The notes under the pieces: generated by a model
Database searches by the model: none
What the model was told of the DNA's origin: nothing
The model's input: only the letters and a program-made list of their open reading frames with translations
Shown: piece after piece, positions 1 through 5,725 of the stretch
How the letters are laid out: each line of letters begins with the position of its first letter
Position numbering within the stretch: the stretch's first letter is position 1
Made by a program: the position numbers and the translations under genes
Assembly: GCA_025937075.1 (NCBI GenBank)
Contig: JAICSD010000033.1
Span: forward strand, 1-16,783
From: Vicinamibacteria bacterium
Lineage (GTDB): Bacteria > Acidobacteriota > Vicinamibacteria > Vicinamibacterales > 2-12-FULL-66-21
DNA length: 16,783 nucleotides
Direction: 5' to 3'

Positions 1-1
1 C

Positions 2-397
2 GCCGAGGGGAGCGTCGATCTTGGTGCGCCACTGGCGGGCGCGCCTTTCGGCGACGTGGGCAGCGCGCGGGAGGTGACCCCGCCGCCGCCGCCCCCGAGA
101 CCGGCTGGCCCCGTGCGCTCGGGAGAGTTGGTGCGATCACCGCAAAAGACGATCGATGTGCGTCCCGTCTACCCTGACGTGGCCCGCGCGGCACGAGTCC
201 AGGGAACGGTAGTGCTCGAGGCGGTGCTCGATCGCGCCGGACGCGTCAGTCAGGTGCGCGCGGTGAAGTCCGTTCCGCTGCTGGATCAGGCCGCGATCGC
301 TGCTGTTCGGCAGTGGCAGTACACGCCGAGTACGCTCCATGGTGTACCGGTTGAAGTGTTGATGACCATCACGGTGACCTTTACGCTCCAGGAATGA
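2..397 (+). CDS. Energy transducer TonB, C-terminal part (5' end outside window)
   Basis: The reading frame is open to the left edge, so only the last 131 residues are visible. They hold a proline-rich linker (six consecutive Pro, encoded near 80-97), then a TonB C-terminal domain starting at the conserved RPVYPDVAR segment. That domain continues through QGTVVLEAVLD, the AxxAVRQWQYTP helix-turn and an FTLQE end, all typical of the TonB_C fold. In this family the protein spans the periplasm from the inner-membrane ExbB/ExbD motor and contacts TonB-dependent outer-membrane receptors; the membrane anchor must lie upstream of the window. A GTG at 56 could serve as a start but would leave no membrane anchor, so I treat the gene as truncated by the window. 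Its stop codon overlaps the start of the TPR-CHAT gene (ATGA, 394-397), which implies co-transcription and translational coupling. The substrate cannot be told from this part. Confidence 0.9.
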   Translation, partial: AEGSVDLGAPLAGAPFGDVGSAREVTPPPPPPRPAGPVRSGELVRSPQKTIDVRPVYPDVARAARVQGTVVLEAVLDRAGRVSQVRAVKSVPLLDQAAIAAVRQWQYTPSTLHGVPVEVLMTITVTFTLQE

Positions 398-3258
398 TCG
401 CGCTGCTCGTGATACTGGCGCTCGCCGTACAGGGCCCGCCCGCGCCCCAGACGCCGAATCAGGCCCGGATGGCGCGCGCCGAACAGGTGACAGACGGTCT
501 GCTGGCGGCGCCGCCCGAGCGATGGCCCGGGATGCTGGCGTCGGAAGAGCCGGCGTTCGTGCTCGGTCCGTTGCGTATGACGGTGCTCATGCGAGGGAGC
601 CGGGCCGCGGCCGCGCAACGCTACGCGGACGCCCTCGCGCCCTTCGCGCTGCTGCGCGCAATCGGCCGCGTGACGAACACGCCCAGAGTACAGCTCGAGG
701 CGCTCCAGAACCTCGGGAACGCGAACTTCTTTCTGCGGCGCTATCAGGAGGCCGCTGATGCGTACTCTGCAGCAGTGGCGCTCGCTCGCGACGCGCGCGA
801 AACCGACTACGAAGCGTCGGCGCTCGACGGTGTCGCAATGGTGGCGTACAGCCGCGGCGACTACGCTGCCGCGCTCGATGGCTATCGCGCCGCGCTCGAC
901 ATCGCCGAGCGGGACGCGGAGCCGGCGCCGATCGCGCGGGGGCTCGTCAGCGTGGGGAACGTCCAGTACCTCCAGGGCGACTACGATCTCGCCGCCGCCT
1001 CGTATCGGCGCGCGATCACCTTGCTGGGAGGCGCGTCTGACAACGAGACGCTGGCGATGGCGTGGCGTGGTGCTGCACGCGTCTATACCGCGCAGGGAGA
1101 CCTCGCGTCAGCGCTCGTCGCCCAGGCACACGCGCTCGCCGATGCGCGCCGGCGCGCCGCGCGATCCGAGATCGCCAACGATCAGGAGCAGGTCGGGGAG
1201 CTGCACTTCAAGCTCGGGAACATCGCCGAGGCGCGCTCGACGTTCGATGACGCGCGGCGGATGTTCGATGCGCTCCGGGATGTCGAAAGCGCGGGCCGGC
1301 TCCTGGCCGATATCGGCCTGACGGAGCTCGTCGCGGAGCGGTTCGAGGCTGCCGTCGCCGCGTACACGCAAAGCCGAGATCGATTCCAGCAGGCCAAGAA
1401 CCCGGTGGGAATCGGCCACGCGTGGGTCGGCATCGGCTTCAGCGAGGCCGGCCGCGCACGGTTCCCCGATGCGATCGACGCGTATAAGGTGGCCATCGGG
1501 ATCTTCGACGCGAACCATCGCGATGAGGACGCCGGACGCGCGTGGCTCGGGTTGTCGCTCGCGCACTACGCATCCGGCGACTACACCTCCGCTCTCGACG
1601 ACGCCACGCGCGTGGCGGCCATCGGCGCCGCCATTCACAACGACGATCTCGCGTGGCGCGCCGACGTACGGTCAGGCGACGCCCTCCGCCGGCTCGGCCG
1701 TCTCAGTGAAGCGCGCGACGAGTTCAACGCGGCGATAGCGCTGATCAATACCATCGCGGCGCAGGCCGCCACGAGCGCTGACGCACGGACGATGCTCGAG
1801 GACAGCGGGAATGCGTGGGCCGGCCTCGCGTTCACGATGGCGCAGGAGGGAGATCCTGAGGCCGCCCTGCTCGCCGCAGAGCAGCGCCGGAGCCACCTCG
1901 TGCGGGTGATGCTGGCGCCCTTTGAACGCGACGTCACGCGCGGGATGACGAGCGGCGAAATCGAGAGCGAGCGTGCGAGGCTGCGCGCGATCGTGTCGCT
2001 GACGGCGGAGCGCCGCGCGGAGCGGGCGTCGCCGAGACCCGATCGCGACCGGCTGACGCGGATCGAAGAACAACTCTCGTCCGCCCTGGCGGCGCGAGAC
2101 CGCGAACAGCGGGCGCTCTACGAGAAGCAGCCCGATCTCGCACTGTGGCGAGGCCGTCGACCCGTGCGCTCCCTCGACCAGCTGACCTCCGCCCTCGATG
2201 CCGAAACGACGGCCGTGGAGTTCATCGCGGAAGACGACGAACTGCTCGTGCTCACCGCCGCGCGCGAGCGGCGAACAACAGACGACGGCTTGCTCGATTC
2301 GCGCGTCACCGCATCCGTCGTCCCATGGCACCGGCACGATTTCGCGGTGTCGATCGCCACGGCGATCGAACGCGCATCCGCTGCCGACGTGCGCGTATGG
2401 GCAGAGCGCGTGAAGCCAGTGGCCGACATGCTGATGCCGCTCATCACGCCGCATCTGACCGGCACGACGCGCCTGGTCGTCGTCCCCGATGACGTCCTGT
2501 GGAGTGTCCCGTTCGAGGCGCTGCCGCTCGCATCGTCTGATCTCGCCTCGACGGTCGATGTCACATACGCGTCGTCGCTCTACACCCTCAGCCTTCGCAG
2601 GCGCGTGCGCGAGGACGGTGAGGTGTCGTTCATCGGCGCGCCCGTCCTTGCGAGCGACACCGAAGCGCAGCTCGCGGCAGCCGTGCCCGAGTGGGCTCCT
2701 GAGAATCCGGATCTTGTCGAGCGCGACGTACAGGAGCAGGCACGCGCGTACGGTGAAGAGGCACATGTCGTCACACGCGCTGACGCGACACAGGCGGCCG
2801 CGCTCGCGTCGCTCGAGCGCGCGTCGATGCTGGAACTTGGGGCGCGGCTGCAGTTGAGTGGGGCCGCGCCGCTCTTTTCCTGCGTGCTGTTGTCACCCGC
2901 GGCAGCCGAGCGGACAGACGACGGCCGGTGGGAACTGCGGGAATGGTTGAACGGGACGGGACGAGGCGCGGTAATGGTGCTGCCCGATGCGGGTGGTGCA
3001 GGTGGCGGCGGGCTTGACGCCGCCATGATGGCGCTCGACTGGGCCAGCGCGTCAGCCGGGACGAGCGCGGTCTTCGTCGCGCGGACCCCCGAGTCCGTGT
3101 TCGACCCGGCGCCCGTCCTGCGCGCCATCCATGCGTCGCGTGCGGCGGGGATTCCCCTCGAGCTGGCGTATCGAGCGGCCGTGTCGAGCGTGCACCAGGC
3201 GGCCGCCAGCGGGCCCTCGGGATGGGCGGCGCTGCGTGTCATCGGCCGATTCCATTAA
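394..3258 (+). CDS. Exported TPR-repeat protein with a degenerate CHAT domain
   Basis: The product is 954 residues. A short hydrophobic N-terminus (MIALLVILALAVQG) suggests export to the periplasm. Roughly residues 90-480 are a run of about nine TPR helix pairs, for example FFLRRYQEAADAYSAAV and YLQGDYDLAAASYRRAI, normally a protein-binding scaffold. A helical linker (about 490-590) leads to a C-terminal CHAT fold (about 590-954), recognised by the VVVPDDVLWSVPFEALP segment and the GWAALRVIGRF end. CHAT proteins are caspase/separase-like cysteine proteases that use a His in a THG motif and a Cys in SACETG. Here the equivalent segments read LELGARLQLS (Arg818 where His is expected) and MVLPDAGGA (Ala866 where Cys is expected). 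The enzyme therefore looks inactive and may act only as a scaffold. The ATG overlaps the TonB stop codon, and no start lies further upstream. CHAT identity is strong; the role with TonB is inference. Confidence 0.87.
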   Translation: MIALLVILALAVQGPPAPQTPNQARMARAEQVTDGLLAAPPERWPGMLASEEPAFVLGPLRMTVLMRGSRAAAAQRYADALAPFALLRAIGRVTNTPRVQLEALQNLGNANFFLRRYQEAADAYSAAVALARDARETDYEASALDGVAMVAYSRGDYAAALDGYRAALDIAERDAEPAPIARGLVSVGNVQYLQGDYDLAAASYRRAITLLGGASDNETLAMAWRGAARVYTAQGDLASALVAQAHALADARRRAARSEIANDQEQVGELHFKLGNIAEARSTFDDARRMFDALRDVESAGRLLADIGLTELVAERFEAAVAAYTQSRDRFQQAKNPVGIGHAWVGIGFSEAGRARFPDAIDAYKVAIGIFDANHRDEDAGRAWLGLSLAHYASGDYTSALDDATRVAAIGAAIHNDDLAWRADVRSGDALRRLGRLSEARDEFNAAIALINTIAAQAATSADARTMLEDSGNAWAGLAFTMAQEGDPEAALLAAEQRRSHLVRVMLAPFERDVTRGMTSGEIESERARLRAIVSLTAERRAERASPRPDRDRLTRIEEQLSSALAARDREQRALYEKQPDLALWRGRRPVRSLDQLTSALDAETTAVEFIAEDDELLVLTAARERRTTDDGLLDSRVTASVVPWHRHDFAVSIATAIERASAADVRVWAERVKPVADMLMPLITPHLTGTTRLVVVPDDVLWSVPFEALPLASSDLASTVDVTYASSLYTLSLRRRVREDGEVSFIGAPVLASDTEAQLAAAVPEWAPENPDLVERDVQEQARAYGEEAHVVTRADATQAAALASLERASMLELGARLQLSGAAPLFSCVLLSPAAAERTDDGRWELREWLNGTGRGAVMVLPDAGGAGGGGLDAAMMALDWASASAGTSAVFVARTPESVFDPAPVLRAIHASRAAGIPLELAYRAAVSSVHQAAASGPSGWAALRVIGRFH

Positions 3259-3261
3259 TGC

Positions 3262-3290
3262 TTTTCGTAAAGCCGAGTTTAGGCTACACT
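3262..3290 (+). promoter_or_regulatory. Possible promoter of the DUF4870 gene
   Basis: A TACACT hexamer at 3285-3290 resembles a -10 box, and a weak TTTTCG lies 17 nt upstream at 3262-3267. It is in the only gap before the gene at 3325 and would give a 5' leader of about 28 nt that includes the Shine-Dalgarno. The run after the -10 is GCGCGCGC, like the discriminators at 8892 and 14191. The -35 match is poor. Confidence 0.35.
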
Positions 3291-3314
3291 GCGCGCGCAC
3301 CCCTTCCTTCGATC

Positions 3315-3319
3315 AGGAG
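3315..3319 (+). promoter_or_regulatory. Shine-Dalgarno site of the DUF4870 gene
   Basis: AGGAG lies 5 nt before ATG 3325 and fixes that start. It is one of the few clear ribosome binding sites here and contrasts with the apparently leaderless starts at 4472, 8900, 14174 and 14197. Confidence 0.75.
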
Positions 3320-3324
3320 ACACC

Positions 3325-3684
3325 ATGGTTGACGCGTCGACTCCGGGAGCGCCTTCAAGCAACCGGAACGTAATGATCGTGCTGGCTTATCTCTGGCTGC
3401 TGGCCCTCGTCCCGCTGCTCGTAGAGAAGAACGATGCCGAGGTCCAATGGCATGCGAAGCACGGCATCGTGCTGATGGTGGCGGAGATCGTCTTGTGGAT
3501 TGCGCTCGGGCTGCTCTCGACGTTGCTCGGCGCCATTACCGCCGGCCTGGGTTGCCTCGTGGGGCTGTTCTATCCGATCCTGTGGATCCTGATTCTCGTG
3601 GTCCATATCGTTGCGATCGTGAAGGGCGTCAACGGCAAGCGGCTCATCATCCCGGGACTGAGCGAATACGCCAGCCGGTTCTGA
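3325..3684 (+). CDS. DUF4870 (Tic20-like) small membrane protein
   Basis: The product is 119 residues with three predicted membrane segments at about 16-33, 48-72 and 74-99. A short polar N-terminus precedes the first, and a conserved-looking WHAKHG motif (residues 42-47) sits at the entry of the second. The order matches DUF4870, a family earlier labelled Tic20-like after the chloroplast import component; its bacterial function is not established. The tail (NGKRLIIPGLSEYASRF) is also typical of the family. It is monocistronic in appearance: possible promoter and clear AGGAG upstream, strong intrinsic terminator 20 bp downstream. The next gene is YidD-like, also linked by family to membrane proteins, but the terminator argues against one shared transcript. 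Confidence 0.85.
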   Translation: MVDASTPGAPSSNRNVMIVLAYLWLLALVPLLVEKNDAEVQWHAKHGIVLMVAEIVLWIALGLLSTLLGAITAGLGCLVGLFYPILWILILVVHIVAIVKGVNGKRLIIPGLSEYASRF

Positions 3685-3703
3685 TCGGTCCGAACGAGTG
3701 AGT

Positions 3704-3742
3704 CACGGGGCAGCCGGCTTTCCGGTTGCCCCGTGCTGTTTG
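3704..3742 (+). terminator. Intrinsic terminator after the DUF4870 gene
   Basis: A 14-bp stem pairs 3704-3717 with 3722-3735 around a CTTT loop, with a single G-T wobble (3713/3726). It is followed by the moderately T-rich CTGTTTGT. This is the most stable hairpin I found in the window. It excludes the TTG at 3726 as a real start for the next gene, because that codon lies inside the descending arm. Confidence 0.82.
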
Positions 3743-3770
3743 TCACGTGTTACGCAAGACCAAGGTCAGA

Positions 3771-4052
3771 ATGGGGATAGCGGTGGCGGCCACGGCGGTG
3801 GTCCTCAGCCCCCTCGCGCTTGCCGCCCAGACGCGCGTCACGCTCGCCGTCGACGCGATTCACGCCTATCGGAGCGTCGCCTCCCCGATGGCTGCGCACC
3901 TCGGGATCCGCTGCCGTTTCCAGCCCACCTGCAGCCGGTACGCGGAAGAAGCCATTAAGAAGTACGGCGTCCTCGACGGGAGTCTCAAGGCCGGCCGGCG
4001 CCTGCTCCGGTGCACGCCGCTGACACCAATGGGGACTATTGATCCACCGTGA
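3771..4052 (+). CDS. yidD: YidD-like membrane protein insertion efficiency factor
   Basis: From ATG 3771 the product is 93 residues. The C-terminal two thirds match YidD: an AIHAYRSVASP helix, the CRFQPTCSRYAEEAIKKYG core with its two Cys, and the RRLLRCTPLTP segment with the third Cys. YidD proteins are usually small, sit on the inner membrane and help YidC insert membrane proteins. The N-terminus here (MGIAVAATAVVLSPLALAAQ) is long and hydrophobic and looks like a signal peptide or membrane anchor, not the usual short amphipathic helix. A longer form from TTG 3726 is unlikely because that codon lies inside the terminator hairpin. AAGG lies a few bases before ATG 3771. The gene is not beside rpmH, rnpA or yidC, the common location, so it may be a second, divergent copy. 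Confidence 0.8.
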   Translation: MGIAVAATAVVLSPLALAAQTRVTLAVDAIHAYRSVASPMAAHLGIRCRFQPTCSRYAEEAIKKYGVLDGSLKAGRRLLRCTPLTPMGTIDPP

Positions 4053-4073
4053 TCGTTGCTTGGGCGATAACTA

Positions 4074-4129
4074 CCAACTCCCAACTCCCAACTCCCAACT
4101 CCCAACTTCCAACGCCCAACTTCCAACGC
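4074..4129. repeat. Heptamer tandem repeat, 8 units of CCAACTC and variants
   Basis: Eight consecutive 7-bp units fill exactly 56 bp: four CCAACTC, then CCAACTT, CCAACGC, CCAACTT, CCAACGC. On the minus strand this reads as repeated GGGAGTT/GGAAGTT with several GGG or GG runs, so a G-quadruplex is conceivable. It lies between the convergent ends of the YidD-like gene (4052) and the minus-strand small gene (4143). The last four units alternate as a 14-bp pair, which suggests growth by slippage or unequal exchange. Confidence 0.95.
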
Positions 4130-4136
4130 CAATGTC

Positions 4137-4159
4137 GGCCCCTCAGACGGCTGAGGGCC
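4137..4159. terminator. Possible hairpin terminator at the convergent junction
   Basis: CCCTCAG (4140-4146) pairs perfectly with CTGAGGG (4151-4157) around ACGG, and GG/CC can extend the stem across one bulged C. The stop codon of the minus-strand small gene lies inside the stem. Neither side has a clear T-tract, so termination is uncertain. Confidence 0.4.
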
Positions 4160-4385
4160 TGTCGCGGATGAAGTCGCGTCCGCGCACGATCTCTGCCGCG
4201 TTCTTCGCGGCGCCGACAAACGGGATCGCGTTCAATCCGGTGTCGATGAGTCCTCCGAAGAATCCCTTGCGCCGCACCGTTGCGCCGATGGTCGCGATCG
4301 CGACCACTGCGCCCACAATCGGCAGTTCGCGCGACAGCCGCCGCGAGAGTCTGGCGCCACCCCACCGGACAAGACGATTCGCCAT
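4143..4385 (-). CDS. Small hypothetical protein, possibly membrane-associated
   Basis: From ATG 4385 the product is 80 residues. I do not recognise the family. It has a basic start (MANRLVRWGGARLSRRLSRE), a hydrophobic stretch (LPIVGAVVAIATIGATV), a second weakly hydrophobic stretch (GGLIDTGLNAIPFVGAAKNAA) and a charged tail. The frame is open to 4463, but the upstream part is encoded by the GAACCCC heptamer tract and looks like intergenic repeat, so I prefer 4385. No convincing Shine-Dalgarno precedes it. Evidence for coding is the open frame, the sensible amphipathic composition and the fit between two neighbours; other frames here are also open, so it could be spurious. Confidence 0.55.
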   Translation of the reverse strand: MANRLVRWGGARLSRRLSRELPIVGAVVAIATIGATVRRKGFFGGLIDTGLNAIPFVGAAKNAAEIVRGRDFIRDRPSAV

Positions 4386-4431
4386 GCCGTCGCCAACTGC
4401 AAAGGGTGTTCCGCACAGCGCCTGAACCGGC

Positions 4432-4452
4432 GAATCCTGAACCCCGAACCCC
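4432..4452. repeat. Short heptamer tract, GAATCCT then two GAACCCC units
   Basis: Three 7-bp units in a row lie in the 86-bp gap between the divergent small gene and ndh. The unit differs from the CCAACTC family but has the same length and intergenic setting. Confidence 0.7.
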
Positions 4453-4460
4453 GCGTCATT

Positions 4461-4466
4461 CATAAT
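4461..4466 (+). promoter_or_regulatory. Possible -10 box of ndh (leaderless start)
   Basis: CATAAT (one mismatch to TATAAT) ends 5 nt before GTG 4472. A transcript starting at the usual distance would begin at or next to the start codon. No Shine-Dalgarno and no good -35 is visible; at the expected distance lies the GAACCCC tract. Confidence 0.4.
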
Positions 4467-4471
4467 GAACT

Positions 4472-5725
4472 GTGTCCCCTCGGGTGCTCATCGTGGGCGG
4501 CGGATTTGGCGGGCTTTACGCGGCGCAGGCGTTCCGCGGCCGGCCTGTCGACGTCACGCTCATCGACCGTCGTAACCACCATCTGTTTCAGCCGCTCTTG
4601 TACCAGGTCGCGACGGCGGCGCTGTCGCCCGGCGATATCGCCTCGCCGATCCGATGGGTGTTGCGGCGGCAGCGCAACGTCGAGGTGCTGCTCGGCAACG
4701 TCGAGCGATTCGACACGGCACGAAACGTCGCCGTGCTCTCCGACGGAACGGAGTTTCCGTATGACTACGCCATCGTTGCGGCGGGTGCGACGCACGCCTA
4801 TTTCGGACACGAAGACTGGGAATCCTATGCGCCGGGTCTGAAAACGCTCGAAGACGCGCTCGAAATTCGCCGTCGCGTCCTGCTCGCGTTCGAGCGCGCC
4901 GAACGCGAATCGGATCCGGCCAGGCGGAACACGCTGCTGACGTTCGTGATCGTCGGCGGCGGCCCGACCGGCGTCGAGCTGGCGGGGGCGCTCGCCGAAA
5001 TCTCGCGTCAATCGCTGGCTCGCGACTTCCGCCATTTCGATCCTGCGGCTGCCAGGATCATCCTGCTCGAAGGCGGGCCCTCGGTGCTGTCGACGTTTCC
5101 CGAATCGCTGCGCGAGAGCGCCCGCCGCGACCTCGAACATCTCGGCGTCCAGGTGCGCACGGGCTCGATCGTGACGCGCGTCGAACCCCAGGCGGTATAC
5201 GTCGGCGACGAACGGATTGCGGCGGCGACGATCCTGTGGGCCGCCGGCGTGGCGGCTTCGCCGCTGGGCGCCGCGCTTGGCGCGCCGACCGACCGCGCGG
5301 GCCGCGTGCTTGTCAATCCAGACCTTACGGTGCCCGGCTGCACGAACGTGTTCGTCATCGGCGATCTCGCGTCGCTGAAAGACGAGCACGGTCAGGCGCT
5401 TCCCGGCGTGGCGCAGGTCGCGATTCAGATGGGCGTGCACGCAGCGCACAACATCATGCGCGCCGTCGAGCATCAGCCGCTCCGTCCCTTTCACTATCGC
5501 GATTACGGGAACCTCGCGACGATCGGGCGGGCCAAAGCCGTGGCGGATTTCCACTGGCTGCGGCTCAAGGGGTTGATCGGGTGGCTGGCCTGGGTCTTCA
5601 TCCACCTCGTCAAACTGATCGGATTCCGGAACCGTATTCTGGTGATGGTGCAGTGGGCGTGGGCGTACGTCAGCTATCAGCGGTCGGTACGGTTGATTAC
5701 CGGCAATCCAGACACCAAGACGTGA
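4472..5725 (+). CDS. ndh: Type II NADH dehydrogenase (NDH-2), FAD-dependent
   Basis: The 417-residue product matches non-proton-pumping NADH:quinone oxidoreductase in length and motif order. The FAD-binding Rossmann start is RVLIVGGGFGG (4-14) and the acidic residue closing the first fold is in LIDRRNHH (30-37). The NADH-binding Rossmann is VIVGGGPTGVELAGALAE (159-176). VFVIGDLA (293-300) binds FAD, and GVAQVAIQMG (312-321) carries the AQxAxQ-type quinone/flavin site. Residues about 365-405, rich in Trp and aliphatics (LIGWLAWVFIHLV), form the amphipathic C-terminal membrane anchor on the cytoplasmic side. GTG 4472 gives MSPRVLIVGGG with the normal short N-terminus; the ATG at 4465 is out of frame. 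A possible -10 box lies 5 nt upstream. The stop overlaps the DUF3810 start (GTGA), so the two are probably co-translated. Electrons are passed to quinone without proton pumping. Confidence 0.93.
   Translation: MSPRVLIVGGGFGGLYAAQAFRGRPVDVTLIDRRNHHLFQPLLYQVATAALSPGDIASPIRWVLRRQRNVEVLLGNVERFDTARNVAVLSDGTEFPYDYAIVAAGATHAYFGHEDWESYAPGLKTLEDALEIRRRVLLAFERAERESDPARRNTLLTFVIVGGGPTGVELAGALAEISRQSLARDFRHFDPAAARIILLEGGPSVLSTFPESLRESARRDLEHLGVQVRTGSIVTRVEPQAVYVGDERIAAATILWAAGVAASPLGAALGAPTDRAGRVLVNPDLTVPGCTNVFVIGDLASLKDEHGQALPGVAQVAIQMGVHAAHNIMRAVEHQPLRPFHYRDYGNLATIGRAKAVADFHWLRLKGLIGWLAWVFIHLVKLIGFRNRILVMVQWAWAYVSYQRSVRLITGNPDTKT

Noticed and set aside
1672..2766. 364-aa minus-strand open frame inside the TPR-CHAT gene
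   Set aside because: Antisense shadow of a well-supported TPR-CHAT frame, rich in Arg and without motifs.
3726..3770. TTG start for a longer 108-aa YidD-like protein
   Set aside because: The codon lies in the stem of a strong terminator, and the extra residues are not part of the family.
4460..5605. 381-aa open frame on the minus strand opposite ndh
   Set aside because: It lies antisense to a clear ndh gene, its Arg/His-rich translation shows no family motif, and long shadow frames are expected at this GC content.
5236..5721. Long N-terminal extension of the DUF3810 protein inside ndh
   Set aside because: It is the plus-one frame of ndh, Arg-rich and unlike the family; GTG 5722 gives a normal N-terminus.
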